In this document: piece after piece, positions 16,855-26,180 of the stretch
Layout: each line of letters opens with the position of its first letter
Numbering within the stretch: position 1 is the stretch's first letter
Assembly: GCA_023435745.1 (NCBI GenBank)
Contig: JAEZMD010000018.1
Location: forward strand, 434,001 to 498,000
Origin: Bacillota bacterium
GTDB taxonomy: Bacteria > Bacillota > Clostridia > Acetivibrionales > DTU013
DNA: 64,000 bases
Direction of reading: 5' to 3'
Translations under genes and position numbers: made by a program
Notes under the pieces: generated by a model
What the model saw: only the letters and a program-made list of their open reading frames with translations
Databases searched by the model: none
Told to the model about the DNA's origin: nothing

Positions 16855-19440
16855 TTGCTTCAATCCAAGCTACATGCACCTACGATTAACAGAAATATTG
16901 TCAGCAGAGAAAAGCTCCTTACAAAGCTCCAGCATGCAATGGGAGGCAGGCTGACACTGGTCACGGCGCCTGCGGGCTACGGAAAAACTACCGCTGTTCT
17001 TGATTGGTTGAACAAATGCGGCTTGCCCTTCGCGTGGCTGTCGTTGGACGACAGTGACAACAACCATGTTACCTTCTGGAGGTGCGTTTGCGCCGCTGTT
17101 GAGAATGTCGCAGGCGGCGTTGCAAAAGACGTGGAGTACGTCTTTTCGTCGCAGGAGCTGATGCAAGCGGAAATACATATCAACATACTGCTTGACCGAT
17201 TGTCGGAAGTCCCGTCCGACTTCTTCCTTGTGCTGGATGATCTCCATCTGATAAATACGCCATCTATCCTGACAGGACTGTCTCATCTGATTGACCATCT
17301 GCCGGCAAAAATGCATCTGATTTTAATCAGCCGAACGCTGCCTGATCCTGAATGGGCAAAGCACAGAATAAAATGGCAGGTACAGCGGCTGGAAGAAGAG
17401 GATCTGCGCTTTAAAGAGGAGGAAATTTCGCAGTTTTATCAGATTCGTGGAATCACGCTTCAAGGTACCGAATTGGAAGCAGTGGAGAAATACACCAACG
17501 GTTGGGCGGCAGCTCTTGTTGCGGTCACGCTTTCTATCGAGGAAGGCGGCGGGCACGACGCCATAGAAGCGTTATCCCGTTCCAGCCGCGACATTGGACA
17601 ATATCTCAGAAACGAGGTCATTGGAAGCTGGAGGCCCGAAAAGCTGGGCTTTGCCATAAGAACCTCCATTTTGGATACGCTGTGGCCGGATTTGTGCGAC
17701 GCCGTCACAGGCGATGAGAACGGAACCGGACTGCTTGAGGAAATTTCTAAGGAAAATGGCTTTCTGACGGCTGTTGACGGTCAAAGGCAAGCATATCGGT
17801 ATCATCAGCTTTTTAAGAGCTTTCTTCTGGAGCTGCTTCAGGAAACGTACCCCGCGGAGATCCCCGGGCTGTATTTGAGAGCCGGGCTCTGGTTACGGGA
17901 GCGGTGCTTCATACCGGAGGCGATCGAGCATTTTTTGAGCGGGAAGGACTATATACGGGCCTTTGAGTTGATCGAGCATCAAATCGATCCGATGCTTCAC
18001 AAATTTGAATTCGGCAGGCTAATCCCATGGGTGGAACGTCTGCCCGACGAATATCGGGACGGTAGTTTTAAAATTGCCGTAATTTACGCAATGTATCACG
18101 CGAGCATGGATCAATACGCCCTGTCACGGCAATGGATCGAAAAAATGAAGAAAATAAAGAAGGATTACCCATATGCTCCTAATCCGGATTGGAACGGTTA
18201 CAGCGACAAGGTGTGCATGATGGTTGAAGCCTATCTGCTTGTGAGAGAGGGTAATCTAAGCTTTATCCGTCTTATCTTCTCGGCGGCGGGAGCGGATGGC
18301 GGCGGTGGATATAAAATAGCGGAATATTATGATTTAAATACAGCGGATATCTATTTTTACCGATGCCCTATCAGCAAGGTCGTCGGTTTGTTCAGGCAGA
18401 ATCCGGAACAATACGGTAAAATGACTGAAAGCTATAGGGGGATTATCTCGAAAAACCCAGGATACTCGCCGCTGGGAATCGGAGAATATCTGTATGAGAA
18501 CAACCGGATGGAAGAAGCTCTTCCCTTTCTTTTAAAGGCAATGGAGGAAGCCAGGGATGCGAATTGTCCCGGCGCGCTGCTTCCTGCCATGGTGGATATT
18601 GCCCGGCTGAGACGGGCTGTCGGCGATATATCAGGCGCTTTTGCCGCTCTGGAGGATTGTGAAAAACAGCTCCGAAGAACCGGCAGGGCGCACTGGCTGT
18701 TTTTACTCGACGCCTTCCGTGTCAGACTGTATCTCGACACCGGAAACATGGAGAAGGTTCGGGAATGGTTTTCCGCAGTGAAGCTGGGCATTTTCACAGA
18801 AATGAATAATGTCCGGGAATTTGAACTGATTATTTATGCCAGAGTCCTGATTGCAATGAACCGGGTAAACGACGCGCAGCTTCTCTTGCAACGGCTCCTG
18901 GCGTTTGACACAGAAAGCAAAAGACCCCACAGCCGGGTGGAGATATTAAACCTTCTGGCATTGCTTGCTTTTAAGGACAATCATGTGCGCCAAGCGTTAC
19001 GGTATATTGATGAATCGCTGGCCATCGGCATAAAAGAAGGATATGTCAGAAGCTTCCTCGATGAACTGGCTCCAATGGCCCAAATACTCAGGGCTTACAT
19101 CAAGTCGAGGGGGAAGCAGCCCGAAGCGCTGCTTATGACAGAGCGGAAGACCTTTGCGGCAAGTCTGCTCAGTCAGATTCGCGACAGTCTGCTGCAAACC
19201 GCGCAGGCTCATGGAGAGGTTGCGGCGGGCACGGCGGAGAAAATATTTGAGCAGTTAACGGCGCAAGAGAAAAAGGTGCTTGAACTGATGGCGGATGCCG
19301 AAACCAACGAGCAAATCTGTGAAAGACTTGGCATCAGTCTCCGAACGGTCAAAACCCATACCGGCAATATCTATGCCAAGCTTGGTGTCAAGGACCGTTT
19401 CCAGTGCATCAAGCTGCTTCGGGAATTAGAACTGCTTTAA
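16855..19440 (+). CDS. LuxR-family regulator, MalT-like (STAND ATPase)
   Basis: 861 aa from TTG 16855, seven bases after GGAAGGGAGG; the resulting N-terminus (LQSKLHAPTINRNIVSR) is the typical MalT-family opening, whereas an upstream extension would lie inside the previous gene. Walker A is TAPAGYGKTTAV (about 37), Walker B is FFLVLDDLHLI (about 125). A WQVQRL-type sensor region and a long helical repeat arm follow, and the C-terminal LuxR helix-turn-helix is at about 800-861 (LTAQEKKVLELMADAETNEQ, LGISLRTVKTHTGNIYAKLG). Family members oligomerise with ATP and an inducer to activate transcription. Placed between the c-di-GMP enzyme and a surface protein gene, it is a good candidate activator of the latter; inference only. 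Confidence 0.92.
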   Translation: MLQSKLHAPTINRNIVSREKLLTKLQHAMGGRLTLVTAPAGYGKTTAVLDWLNKCGLPFAWLSLDDSDNNHVTFWRCVCAAVENVAGGVAKDVEYVFSSQELMQAEIHINILLDRLSEVPSDFFLVLDDLHLINTPSILTGLSHLIDHLPAKMHLILISRTLPDPEWAKHRIKWQVQRLEEEDLRFKEEEISQFYQIRGITLQGTELEAVEKYTNGWAAALVAVTLSIEEGGGHDAIEALSRSSRDIGQYLRNEVIGSWRPEKLGFAIRTSILDTLWPDLCDAVTGDENGTGLLEEISKENGFLTAVDGQRQAYRYHQLFKSFLLELLQETYPAEIPGLYLRAGLWLRERCFIPEAIEHFLSGKDYIRAFELIEHQIDPMLHKFEFGRLIPWVERLPDEYRDGSFKIAVIYAMYHASMDQYALSRQWIEKMKKIKKDYPYAPNPDWNGYSDKVCMMVEAYLLVREGNLSFIRLIFSAAGADGGGGYKIAEYYDLNTADIYFYRCPISKVVGLFRQNPEQYGKMTESYRGIISKNPGYSPLGIGEYLYENNRMEEALPFLLKAMEEARDANCPGALLPAMVDIARLRRAVGDISGAFAALEDCEKQLRRTGRAHWLFLLDAFRVRLYLDTGNMEKVREWFSAVKLGIFTEMNNVREFELIIYARVLIAMNRVNDAQLLLQRLLAFDTESKRPHSRVEILNLLALLAFKDNHVRQALRYIDESLAIGIKEGYVRSFLDELAPMAQILRAYIKSRGKQPEALLMTERKTFAASLLSQIRDSLLQTAQAHGEVAAGTAEKIFEQLTAQEKKVLELMADAETNEQICERLGISLRTVKTHTGNIYAKLGVKDRFQCIKLLRELELL

Positions 19441-19459
19441 GAATTGATATTTAAATCAT

Positions 19460-19505
19460 AAAAAAGGGATACGCACCATGATGAAGGTGAGTATCTCTTT
19501 TTTTA
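19460..19505 (+). terminator. Rho-independent terminator after the MalT-like gene
   Basis: AAAAAAGGGATACGCACC and GGTGAGTATCTCTTTTTTT pair around ATGATGAA with a long T-run. Confidence 0.85.
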
Positions 19506-19661
19506 TCGGGCTCGCAGGGTTGTTTTTCTGAGCAAGCCTTATTTGCGCAGTACTCAGGTACGATGTGAGGTTTTTCGGTCCATGTTAAGATTAATAATCG
19601 AAGAATGTCTAATTATCGCATAATACGGCGAATCATCGCAAGAAAGGGAGTCTGGAATATT

Positions 19662-22600
19662 ATGATAAGAAAAATAAGAAAGAACGCAAAAGCTTTGAGA
19701 GTCTTTCAAGCTCTGCTGATCATCGCGGCGATCATTACGTTATCGCCGGTGCTGAGCGCAAGCGCCGATACGATTGAGACCGCCGTGCCGGTGGGGGGGA
19801 ATTATCTTAATCGTATAGCGGTAAACGAACAGACGCAAAAGATTTATGTTTCCCGCGGCGAATCTGATGAAGATTCCGGCGTGACTATGATTAATGGTGA
19901 CAGTACGGATTTCACAACTCAAGCGCTGATTGTGGGACGCTCCCCGAGAGGGATGGCAATTGACGAGGCAAATAACAAAATCTACGTGGCAAATCGTTAC
20001 GGCAGCGGCAGCGTCAGTATCATCGACGGGGCGACGAACGCAGTCGATACTATGTCCAACTTCTTCTTCTCGCCGGTAGATGTTGCATATGATTCGGGTT
20101 CTCAGTTGCTCTACGTTCTCGAATCTTATAATTCGGATCTCGGTAAAGGCACCGTTAAAATTGTTAACGGAACGTATGTTACCGCTACCGTGTCGATAGA
20201 CTCATATCCCATTGCCATGGCGTTCAACGACGTGACAAAGAAAATCTATGTGGTCTATCAAGGTGGCAATGTGCAGGTAATTGATACAGCTTCCGAAAAC
20301 ACCGTTTCAACGATTGAAACCGGGGGATCAAGCTCCGTGAGTATCGCGGTGAACACGCTAACGAATAGGATTTACGTCGCCAACAGTGGTTCACATAATG
20401 TTACGGAAATAGACGGCGCAACAGACACGGTCGCTGCTACAATACCATTGGAGGGCGATTATCCGATGCCTTGGGGTGTCACGGTGAACGAGAAAACGAA
20501 CAAAATTTATGTCGCCAATCAAGCCGGAAGTGTGTCCGTGATCGACGGCGCGACCAATACTGTCGTTCAGACCATTAGCATCCCGGGTAATGCAGGCCCG
20601 ATTGGGATCGCCGCAGACTCGACGATCGATGGCTCCGTCATTGAGGCGGTGGATGTGTCCGGATTGTCAGCGCCGGTCGTCGGAGGGACTCCGCAAGCAT
20701 CCTCAGGCCTAACCGCTGAAGACGGCAGATATGCCGTTTCGAGCCTGACATGGGAAAACCTGGGAGGTGGTGGCGCGTCGTTAGACGGCGACGGGAAATT
20801 TGCCAATGCGGCAAATACCTACCAGGCCAGAATCGAGCTAACCGCCGCGGCAGACTATAGATTTCCGACAAGCGGACTGACCCCGACCGTCAACACAGGC
20901 TCACCGGCGGATGTGACGGTCGATACAAACAGTCTGGGTAACAAGCTGACCTTCGTGGTGACCTTTTCGGCGGACATCGCTGCGGCAAGCTTGTCGAATC
21001 TGACGGCGCCGGCAACCGGAGAAACACCGGCTTTGCTTTCTGGATTAATCTCCGGAAATTCGGATCAATACACCGTATCCTCTCTGATATGGGAATACAC
21101 GGGCGGAAGTCCGATGGACACCACCGATTTCCAATACGGCGGTTCCTGGTATCAGGCCAGGATTGAGCTGATGTCGCAGCCGGGCTACAAATTCCCGGCC
21201 GGCGGGTTAACGCCGGACATTTCCGGCGACGGATCGGCATCGCTGGGCACTGTCTCCGGCGGAGACGTTTCAGGGAATACGCTCTCATTTGTGGTAAACT
21301 TTTCGGAGGAAATAGGCTACATTTATATTGAGAATTTGACTCCCCCGGCGGTGGGCGAAGCGCCGTCGGCTAAAGAAGACCTGACTGCATATTATTACTG
21401 CGACGTCAGCAATTTGACATGGGAAAACAGCGACGGTACCCCGGCGACCTTAACCGACGGGAAATTCACCAGCGGCGGCTCGTCCTACCGTGCCGTAATC
21501 GAGCTGACGTCCGAGACCGGGTATAAATTTCCGCCTGACAGCGACCTGGCACCGGAGTTCAGTGAGGATGGAACAGCTCATTCCGGAACTGTCACCGGCG
21601 GCAATGCTTCAGGAAATAAATTTACCTTTACGGTGACCTTCTCAAATGAAATCACCCTGGCGGAGGTTGGAGGTCTTGTAGCGCCGGCAACAGGAGACGT
21701 ACCGATCGACGATGAGGCTCTGACGGTTGGAAATAGCACTCAGTATTGTATCGATGAGATAAACTGGTTAGACAGTGACGAAAGTGATGCTACTCTAACT
21801 GACGGGAGGTTTAATGCCAATTCATCCTACATAGCTGTTATTTATCTTAGAGCTAAAGAGGGATACAAATTCCCGGGTGGCCTGACGCCTGTGGTCAATG
21901 CCGGAACACCTTCGGCAGGCTCGGCTAACGAGAATAAATCCGGTAATATGCTTATATTTATTGTGACCTTCGATGCCACTGGCGCAGCGCCGGCCAATTA
22001 TACCATCACGGCGACTGCGGGCACCGGCGGCAGCATCAGCCCCAGCGGCGCTGTCTCAGTAGCGGCAGGTGGAAGTCAGATCTTTATCATTACGCCGAAC
22101 AGCAATTACAGCATCTCCTCCGTCACCGCAGACGGCGTGAGTCAGGGTGCCATCGCCTCATATACCTTTACAAACGTGAGTGCCGGTCATACCATCAGCG
22201 CGAGCTTCACCTACCACGGCGGAAGTCCGGGCGGCAGTTCGGGCAGCGGTACAACCACGGCAAGATACGAGGCTTCGGTGAGCGGTGACGGGTCGGGAAA
22301 ACTGATTGTTACGAAAGATGCTGACAACGTGTCAGCGGCGTTACCCGACGCGCAGTGCGGGCTGATTACCGGCGGCAAGTCCGTCGTGGTCAACATGCCT
22401 GAAATTGACGGTGTGACCAATTACACTCTGAGCCTGCCGGTATCCGGCCTGTCCTCGGGAAGCGGAGACGGTTCCCTGACTCTCGTCACAGGGGCTGGCA
22501 GCGTTACCTTCCCCTCCGATATGCTGAAGGGAACAGGCGGAACCATGGCGCAGCTCACGATTGGCACAGTTGAAACCTCTAGCCTGGCGGGAAGCGCGCG

Positions 22601-23453
22601 GGCGGCGGTGGGTGACAGGCCGGTTATAGCTCTATCATTATCTATTGACGGGAAGCAAACCGATTGGAATAATCCCGACGCACCGGTCACGGTGAGCATC
22701 CCATATGCCCCGGCAGACGGGGAAGACTTAAACTCCATCGTCATCTGGTACATTGACGGGAACGGCAGCCTCTACTGCGTGACCAACGGGCGCTACGACC
22801 CGAAAACCGGCATGGTGACATTCCAGACGACTCATTTCAGCCATTATGCGGTAGGCTATAACAAGGTGAGCTTTACGGATGTTGCTGATACGGCGTGGTA
22901 TTATAACGCGGTAAGCTACCTCGCGTCACGGGGGATCACCTCCGGCACGGGAGACACAACCTTCAGTCCCGACGCGACACTGACCCGCGGGCAGTTTATA
23001 ACCCTGCTGTTAAGGGCTTACGGTGTCGAGGCCGACGAAAACGCTGAGGATAATTTCTCCGACGCGGGCAGCTCATATCATACAGGCTACCTGGCGGCAG
23101 CGAAGCGGCTGGGCATTTCAAGCGGCGTTGGCGACAACAAATTCGCGCCGGACAAGGAGATCACACGTCAGGAGATGTTCACGCTGCTGTATAACGCGCT
23201 CAAGGTCATCGGCCGGTTGCCCGGGACGCATGGGCGAGCGCTCAGCGGAGCTGACGACCAGCCCGAAGGCAACTCCGGCAAGGCACTTTCCGACTTCAAC
23301 GACAGCGGGAGCATAGCCACCTATGCGCAGGAAGCGATGAGTTATCTGGTGGAAGCAGGCGTGATCGGCGGCAGTAACGGGCGCCTCGCGCCCACAGGCA
23401 GGACAACTCGCGCCGAAATGGCGCAGGTACTGTATAACCTGCTGTGGAATTAA
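19662..23453 (+). CDS. Secreted YVTN beta-propeller / repeat / SLH surface protein
   Basis: 1263 aa from ATG 19662, giving a standard signal peptide (RKIRKNAKALRVF, hydrophobic core, cleavage after SASA). Residues about 55-325 are YVTN-type propeller blades (KIYVANQAGSVSVIDGATNT and similar). Residues about 328-771 are four repeats of about 110 aa, each with a TPP/APxxGxxP opening, a TWEN-like strand, Y-x-A-x-IEL, GYKFP and a closing F-x-VTF. About 775-850 resembles an InlB B-repeat (ITATAGTGGSISPSG). A Gly/Ser linker and a spacer domain follow, then three SLH domains (about 1068-1263; FTDVADTAWYYNAVSYLA first) that anchor to the wall polymer. It should be an extracellular adhesin or scaffold. 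Its own start of transcription is behind the 19460-19505 terminator. Confidence 0.9.
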   Translation: MIRKIRKNAKALRVFQALLIIAAIITLSPVLSASADTIETAVPVGGNYLNRIAVNEQTQKIYVSRGESDEDSGVTMINGDSTDFTTQALIVGRSPRGMAIDEANNKIYVANRYGSGSVSIIDGATNAVDTMSNFFFSPVDVAYDSGSQLLYVLESYNSDLGKGTVKIVNGTYVTATVSIDSYPIAMAFNDVTKKIYVVYQGGNVQVIDTASENTVSTIETGGSSSVSIAVNTLTNRIYVANSGSHNVTEIDGATDTVAATIPLEGDYPMPWGVTVNEKTNKIYVANQAGSVSVIDGATNTVVQTISIPGNAGPIGIAADSTIDGSVIEAVDVSGLSAPVVGGTPQASSGLTAEDGRYAVSSLTWENLGGGGASLDGDGKFANAANTYQARIELTAAADYRFPTSGLTPTVNTGSPADVTVDTNSLGNKLTFVVTFSADIAAASLSNLTAPATGETPALLSGLISGNSDQYTVSSLIWEYTGGSPMDTTDFQYGGSWYQARIELMSQPGYKFPAGGLTPDISGDGSASLGTVSGGDVSGNTLSFVVNFSEEIGYIYIENLTPPAVGEAPSAKEDLTAYYYCDVSNLTWENSDGTPATLTDGKFTSGGSSYRAVIELTSETGYKFPPDSDLAPEFSEDGTAHSGTVTGGNASGNKFTFTVTFSNEITLAEVGGLVAPATGDVPIDDEALTVGNSTQYCIDEINWLDSDESDATLTDGRFNANSSYIAVIYLRAKEGYKFPGGLTPVVNAGTPSAGSANENKSGNMLIFIVTFDATGAAPANYTITATAGTGGSISPSGAVSVAAGGSQIFIITPNSNYSISSVTADGVSQGAIASYTFTNVSAGHTISASFTYHGGSPGGSSGSGTTTARYEASVSGDGSGKLIVTKDADNVSAALPDAQCGLITGGKSVVVNMPEIDGVTNYTLSLPVSGLSSGSGDGSLTLVTGAGSVTFPSDMLKGTGGTMAQLTIGTVETSSLAGSARAAVGDRPVIALSLSIDGKQTDWNNPDAPVTVSIPYAPADGEDLNSIVIWYIDGNGSLYCVTNGRYDPKTGMVTFQTTHFSHYAVGYNKVSFTDVADTAWYYNAVSYLASRGITSGTGDTTFSPDATLTRGQFITLLLRAYGVEADENAEDNFSDAGSSYHTGYLAAAKRLGISSGVGDNKFAPDKEITRQEMFTLLYNALKVIGRLPGTHGRALSGADDQPEGNSGKALSDFNDSGSIATYAQEAMSYLVEAGVIGGSNGRLAPTGRTTRAEMAQVLYNLLWN

Positions 23454-23533
23454 TAGATGTTTTCATTCGCTGCTTAATACAAGAAAAAGAAACCAAGTAC
23501 CATGTATGTGCAGATCATAACACAGAAGCACGC

Positions 23534-23583
23534 AGCAGGGCACTCTAAAAATAAACTTCTTAGAGGGCTCTGCTTATTTATTT
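23534..23583 (+). terminator. Terminator after the SLH protein gene
   Basis: GCAGGGCACTCTAA and TTAGAGGGCTCTGC pair around an 11-base A-rich loop, followed by TTATTTATTT. Confidence 0.7.
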
Positions 23584-23681
23584 CACCCTTGTGATGCAGG
23601 AATCATTATGGTAGCATTACATTATGGCAGTAATGAATAATTATTAAGAAGCAAAAAAGTATTTGAAGGGATGTATTTCCG

Positions 23682-24500
23682 TTGGGGCGTCTACCATTTA
23701 AGAACAGGCTTTTAATTTGTGATATGGATGGAACACTGCTTGACAGCAGCAGCAGACTTAGCAGGGAAAACAAAACGGCGCTTGACCGCTTTGTGGCTGG
23801 CGGAGGCTTATTCACAGTAGCTACGGGCAGGATGGAAAAGTCAGTCATGCAATATCTGCAGGATCTTCCGATAAATTTACCGGCTATCGTATATAACGGC
23901 GCAGCAATCTATGATTTTGGGGAGGATCGGCTGCTTTGGCAGGATAATTTAGTTCCGGGTGTCATTGGACCGGTTAAAGAGGTTATGAAACGTTTCCCTG
24001 AAATCGGTGTTGAGTTCTACCATGGGGGGATGACATACTTCGTCAGAGAGAACAAATACACTTATGAGCATATGCTCCGGGAGAAATTCGATCCAATCAT
24101 CACGGCCGTGGATGACGTGCCGCAGCCATGGTACAAGGTTATACTGGCATGGGAGCCTCCCAGACTGCCGGAGGTGGAGAGATTCCTGATGGGGTTCCGG
24201 ACACCCTTCAGCCAGGTGTATTCCGAACCGCAGTTTTTGGAGCTGCTCAACCTGAACACGTCAAAGGGCAATGCGCTCAGGGTGTTGATTAAAATGCTTG
24301 GATTGAGTCATACCTGTGTGATTGCCATGGGAGATAATCTCAATGACATGGAGCTGATCCGGGAAGCAAATGTTGGCATTGCGACGGGAAACGCACATAC
24401 TTCGCTCAAAGCGGCTGCAGATCTGTGCTGTTCCCATCACGACTTAAATGCTGTATCTGAGGTCATCAGCTGGATTGAAAACGGCGAAATAGCTTGTTGA
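23682..24500 (+). CDS. Cof-type HAD-family phosphatase
   Basis: 272 aa. HAD motifs are visible: ICDMDGTLLD (motif I with the Asp nucleophile), VATGRMEKS (motif II), the Lys of NTSKGNALRVL (motif III) and AMGDNLNDMELI (motif IV). The alpha/beta cap between motifs II and III (about 80-190) places it in the Cof/YbjI/YidA class IIB, which hydrolyses sugar phosphates or pyridoxal phosphate; the substrate is unknown. The start is TTG 23682, about ten bases after TGAAGGG, and is the only start before motif I with a sensible N-terminus. Confidence 0.88.
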   Translation: MGRLPFKNRLLICDMDGTLLDSSSRLSRENKTALDRFVAGGGLFTVATGRMEKSVMQYLQDLPINLPAIVYNGAAIYDFGEDRLLWQDNLVPGVIGPVKEVMKRFPEIGVEFYHGGMTYFVRENKYTYEHMLREKFDPIITAVDDVPQPWYKVILAWEPPRLPEVERFLMGFRTPFSQVYSEPQFLELLNLNTSKGNALRVLIKMLGLSHTCVIAMGDNLNDMELIREANVGIATGNAHTSLKAAADLCCSHHDLNAVSEVISWIENGEIAC

Positions 24501-24524
24501 ATTTTAAAGTGAGAGTGATTTTAT

Positions 24525-24626
24525 ATGGATAGAAAAGTTGTTAAATGGATAGCACTATTAACAGTACTGGTGTTTTTTCTAACCTCTTTCGGATATATGT
24601 TCTATGTGCTTTTTTCGGGCAGATAG
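24525..24626 (+). CDS. 33-aa single-pass membrane miniprotein
   Basis: ATG 24525 to TAG 24626. The basic N-terminus MDRKVVKWIA is followed by one hydrophobic helix (LLTVLVFFLTSFGYMFYVLF) and ends SGR. The ribosome site (GTGAGAGTGA) is moderate. The layout is like small stress-linked membrane proteins of the Prli42 kind in Firmicutes, but the sequence is too short to claim this. It sits between the HAD gene and the AmmeMemoRadiSam genes and may be cotranscribed with both. Confidence 0.5.
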   Translation: MDRKVVKWIALLTVLVFFLTSFGYMFYVLFSGR

Positions 24627-24709
24627 GTGAAAGAGCCGACACTGTTTGTGAACGTCATTGCGTTAATTAATAAAAAGCGGAAGCATCAACCGCAGAAAGG
24701 CAGTGGGCT

Positions 24710-26119
24710 ATGGGCAGGATTCTGGAAACGTTCATTTCGCCGCACCCGCCGATATTGATACCGGAGGTCGGTAATGGTGAAGAGAAGAGGGCGGACGCCA
24801 CAGTGGCCGCTCTTCGGAAGGTGGCAAAGGAGATTGCCGGGCTTAAGCCTTCGACGATTATCCTGACGACTCCGCATGGTCCGGTATTTAAGGACTTTAT
24901 TTACATTAATATAAAGCATACTCTTAACGGCAGCCTGAAACAGTTCGGCACCGGCGGAATCAGGATGCAGTTCGAAAACAATCTGCAGCTGGCAGAGGAG
25001 ATTATAACGACAGCCAATGCGCTAGGGATTCCTTGCGGAGGATTGGATAACCTTCTGGCCTCCAAGTATAAAATATCCGATGAATTGGATCATGGTGCTA
25101 TTGTGCCGCTTTACTTCATCGCACAGGAATACAGGAGCTTCAGGCTGATCCATATTTCGACCTCAGGCTTGCCCCTGAAGGAGCAGTACAGGTTTGGGAA
25201 CTGCATTGCAGAGGCTGTAGGCCGCTCCGATGAAAGCGTTGTCTTTGTGGCAAGCGGGGATCTGTCCCACAGATTGGCTCCGGACGGACCTTACGGCTTC
25301 AACGACTGCGGACCGGAATTTGATGGTAAGCTTGTTGAGCTTCTGAAGATTCCTGACCCGGAGGGATTATTGAATTTTGACGAGGGCTTTCTGGAGGAGG
25401 CCGGTGAATGCGGCCTGCGTTCCTTTATCATGATGTTCGGGGCGCTGGACAGCTATGAACTGAGCTCCCGGGTCTATTCGTACGAAGGCCTGTTTGGCGT
25501 AGGATATGCGGTTGCAGCATTCAAGCCGGTAGCCTTGCTGGAGGGTGAAAGTCTGATGGACAGATTGGACAGGACCGAGGCGGAAAAGCTGTATGAGATC
25601 AGAAACACGGAAGATCCGTATGTTGCCCTGGCAAGAAAATCACTGGAAATGTATGTGGCGGATGGTACTGTCATTGAAATGCCCGAAGTGCTGCCGCCGG
25701 AAATGGAATTTAACCGGGCGGGCGTTTTCGTATCAATAAAAAAAGGCGGTCAGCTCAGAGGCTGTATCGGCACTACCGCACCGACGAGAAAAAATATAGC
25801 AGACGAGATCATACATAATGCCATCAGCGCAGGCACTCAAGATCCCAGGTTCAGTCCCGTGGAAGAAGATGAGCTGGATTCGCTGATATATTCGGTGGAT
25901 ATTCTGGGAGAGCCGGAGGAGATCAGCTCGTTGGATGAACTTGATGTAAAAACATATGGCGTCATCGTAAGGGCAGGCAGACGATCAGGTCTTCTGCTGC
26001 CCGATCTGGAGGGTGTGGACACACCGCACAGGCAGGTGGAGATTGCGCTGTGGAAGGCCGGTATCAGCCCATCCGATGATTACAAGATGGAGAGGTTTGA
26101 GGTCATCCGCCATTACTGA
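24710..26119 (+). CDS. AmmeMemoRadiSam system protein B-A fusion (Memo-AMMECR1)
   Basis: 469 aa. The first part (about 1-270) is a Memo-type domain related to class III extradiol dioxygenases: FISPHPPILIPEVG, ILTTPHGPVF, DHGAIVPLYFI and VASGDLSHRLAP supply the conserved His/Asp metal-site positions. The second part (about 285-469) is an AMMECR1 domain, recognisable by VSIKKGGQLRGCIG, NAISAGTQDPRFSPV and the DTPHRQVEIAL-like end. In many genomes these are separate proteins B and A; here they are fused. The radical SAM partner is 61 bases downstream. The biochemical role of the three-part system is not settled. ATG 24710 follows GAAAGGCAGTGGG. Confidence 0.9.
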   Translation: MGRILETFISPHPPILIPEVGNGEEKRADATVAALRKVAKEIAGLKPSTIILTTPHGPVFKDFIYINIKHTLNGSLKQFGTGGIRMQFENNLQLAEEIITTANALGIPCGGLDNLLASKYKISDELDHGAIVPLYFIAQEYRSFRLIHISTSGLPLKEQYRFGNCIAEAVGRSDESVVFVASGDLSHRLAPDGPYGFNDCGPEFDGKLVELLKIPDPEGLLNFDEGFLEEAGECGLRSFIMMFGALDSYELSSRVYSYEGLFGVGYAVAAFKPVALLEGESLMDRLDRTEAEKLYEIRNTEDPYVALARKSLEMYVADGTVIEMPEVLPPEMEFNRAGVFVSIKKGGQLRGCIGTTAPTRKNIADEIIHNAISAGTQDPRFSPVEEDELDSLIYSVDILGEPEEISSLDELDVKTYGVIVRAGRRSGLLLPDLEGVDTPHRQVEIALWKAGISPSDDYKMERFEVIRHY

Positions 26120-26180
26120 ACGTTTGATTTGAATATTGGATACACTACCGTATAGAGAACATGCAGGAGAAGAAAAGAAT

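Noticed and set aside
20567..21288. Several antisense ORFs within the SLH protein gene
   Set aside because: Shadows caused by the GC-rich repeat codons; rich in Arg/Pro/Ser without ribosome sites.
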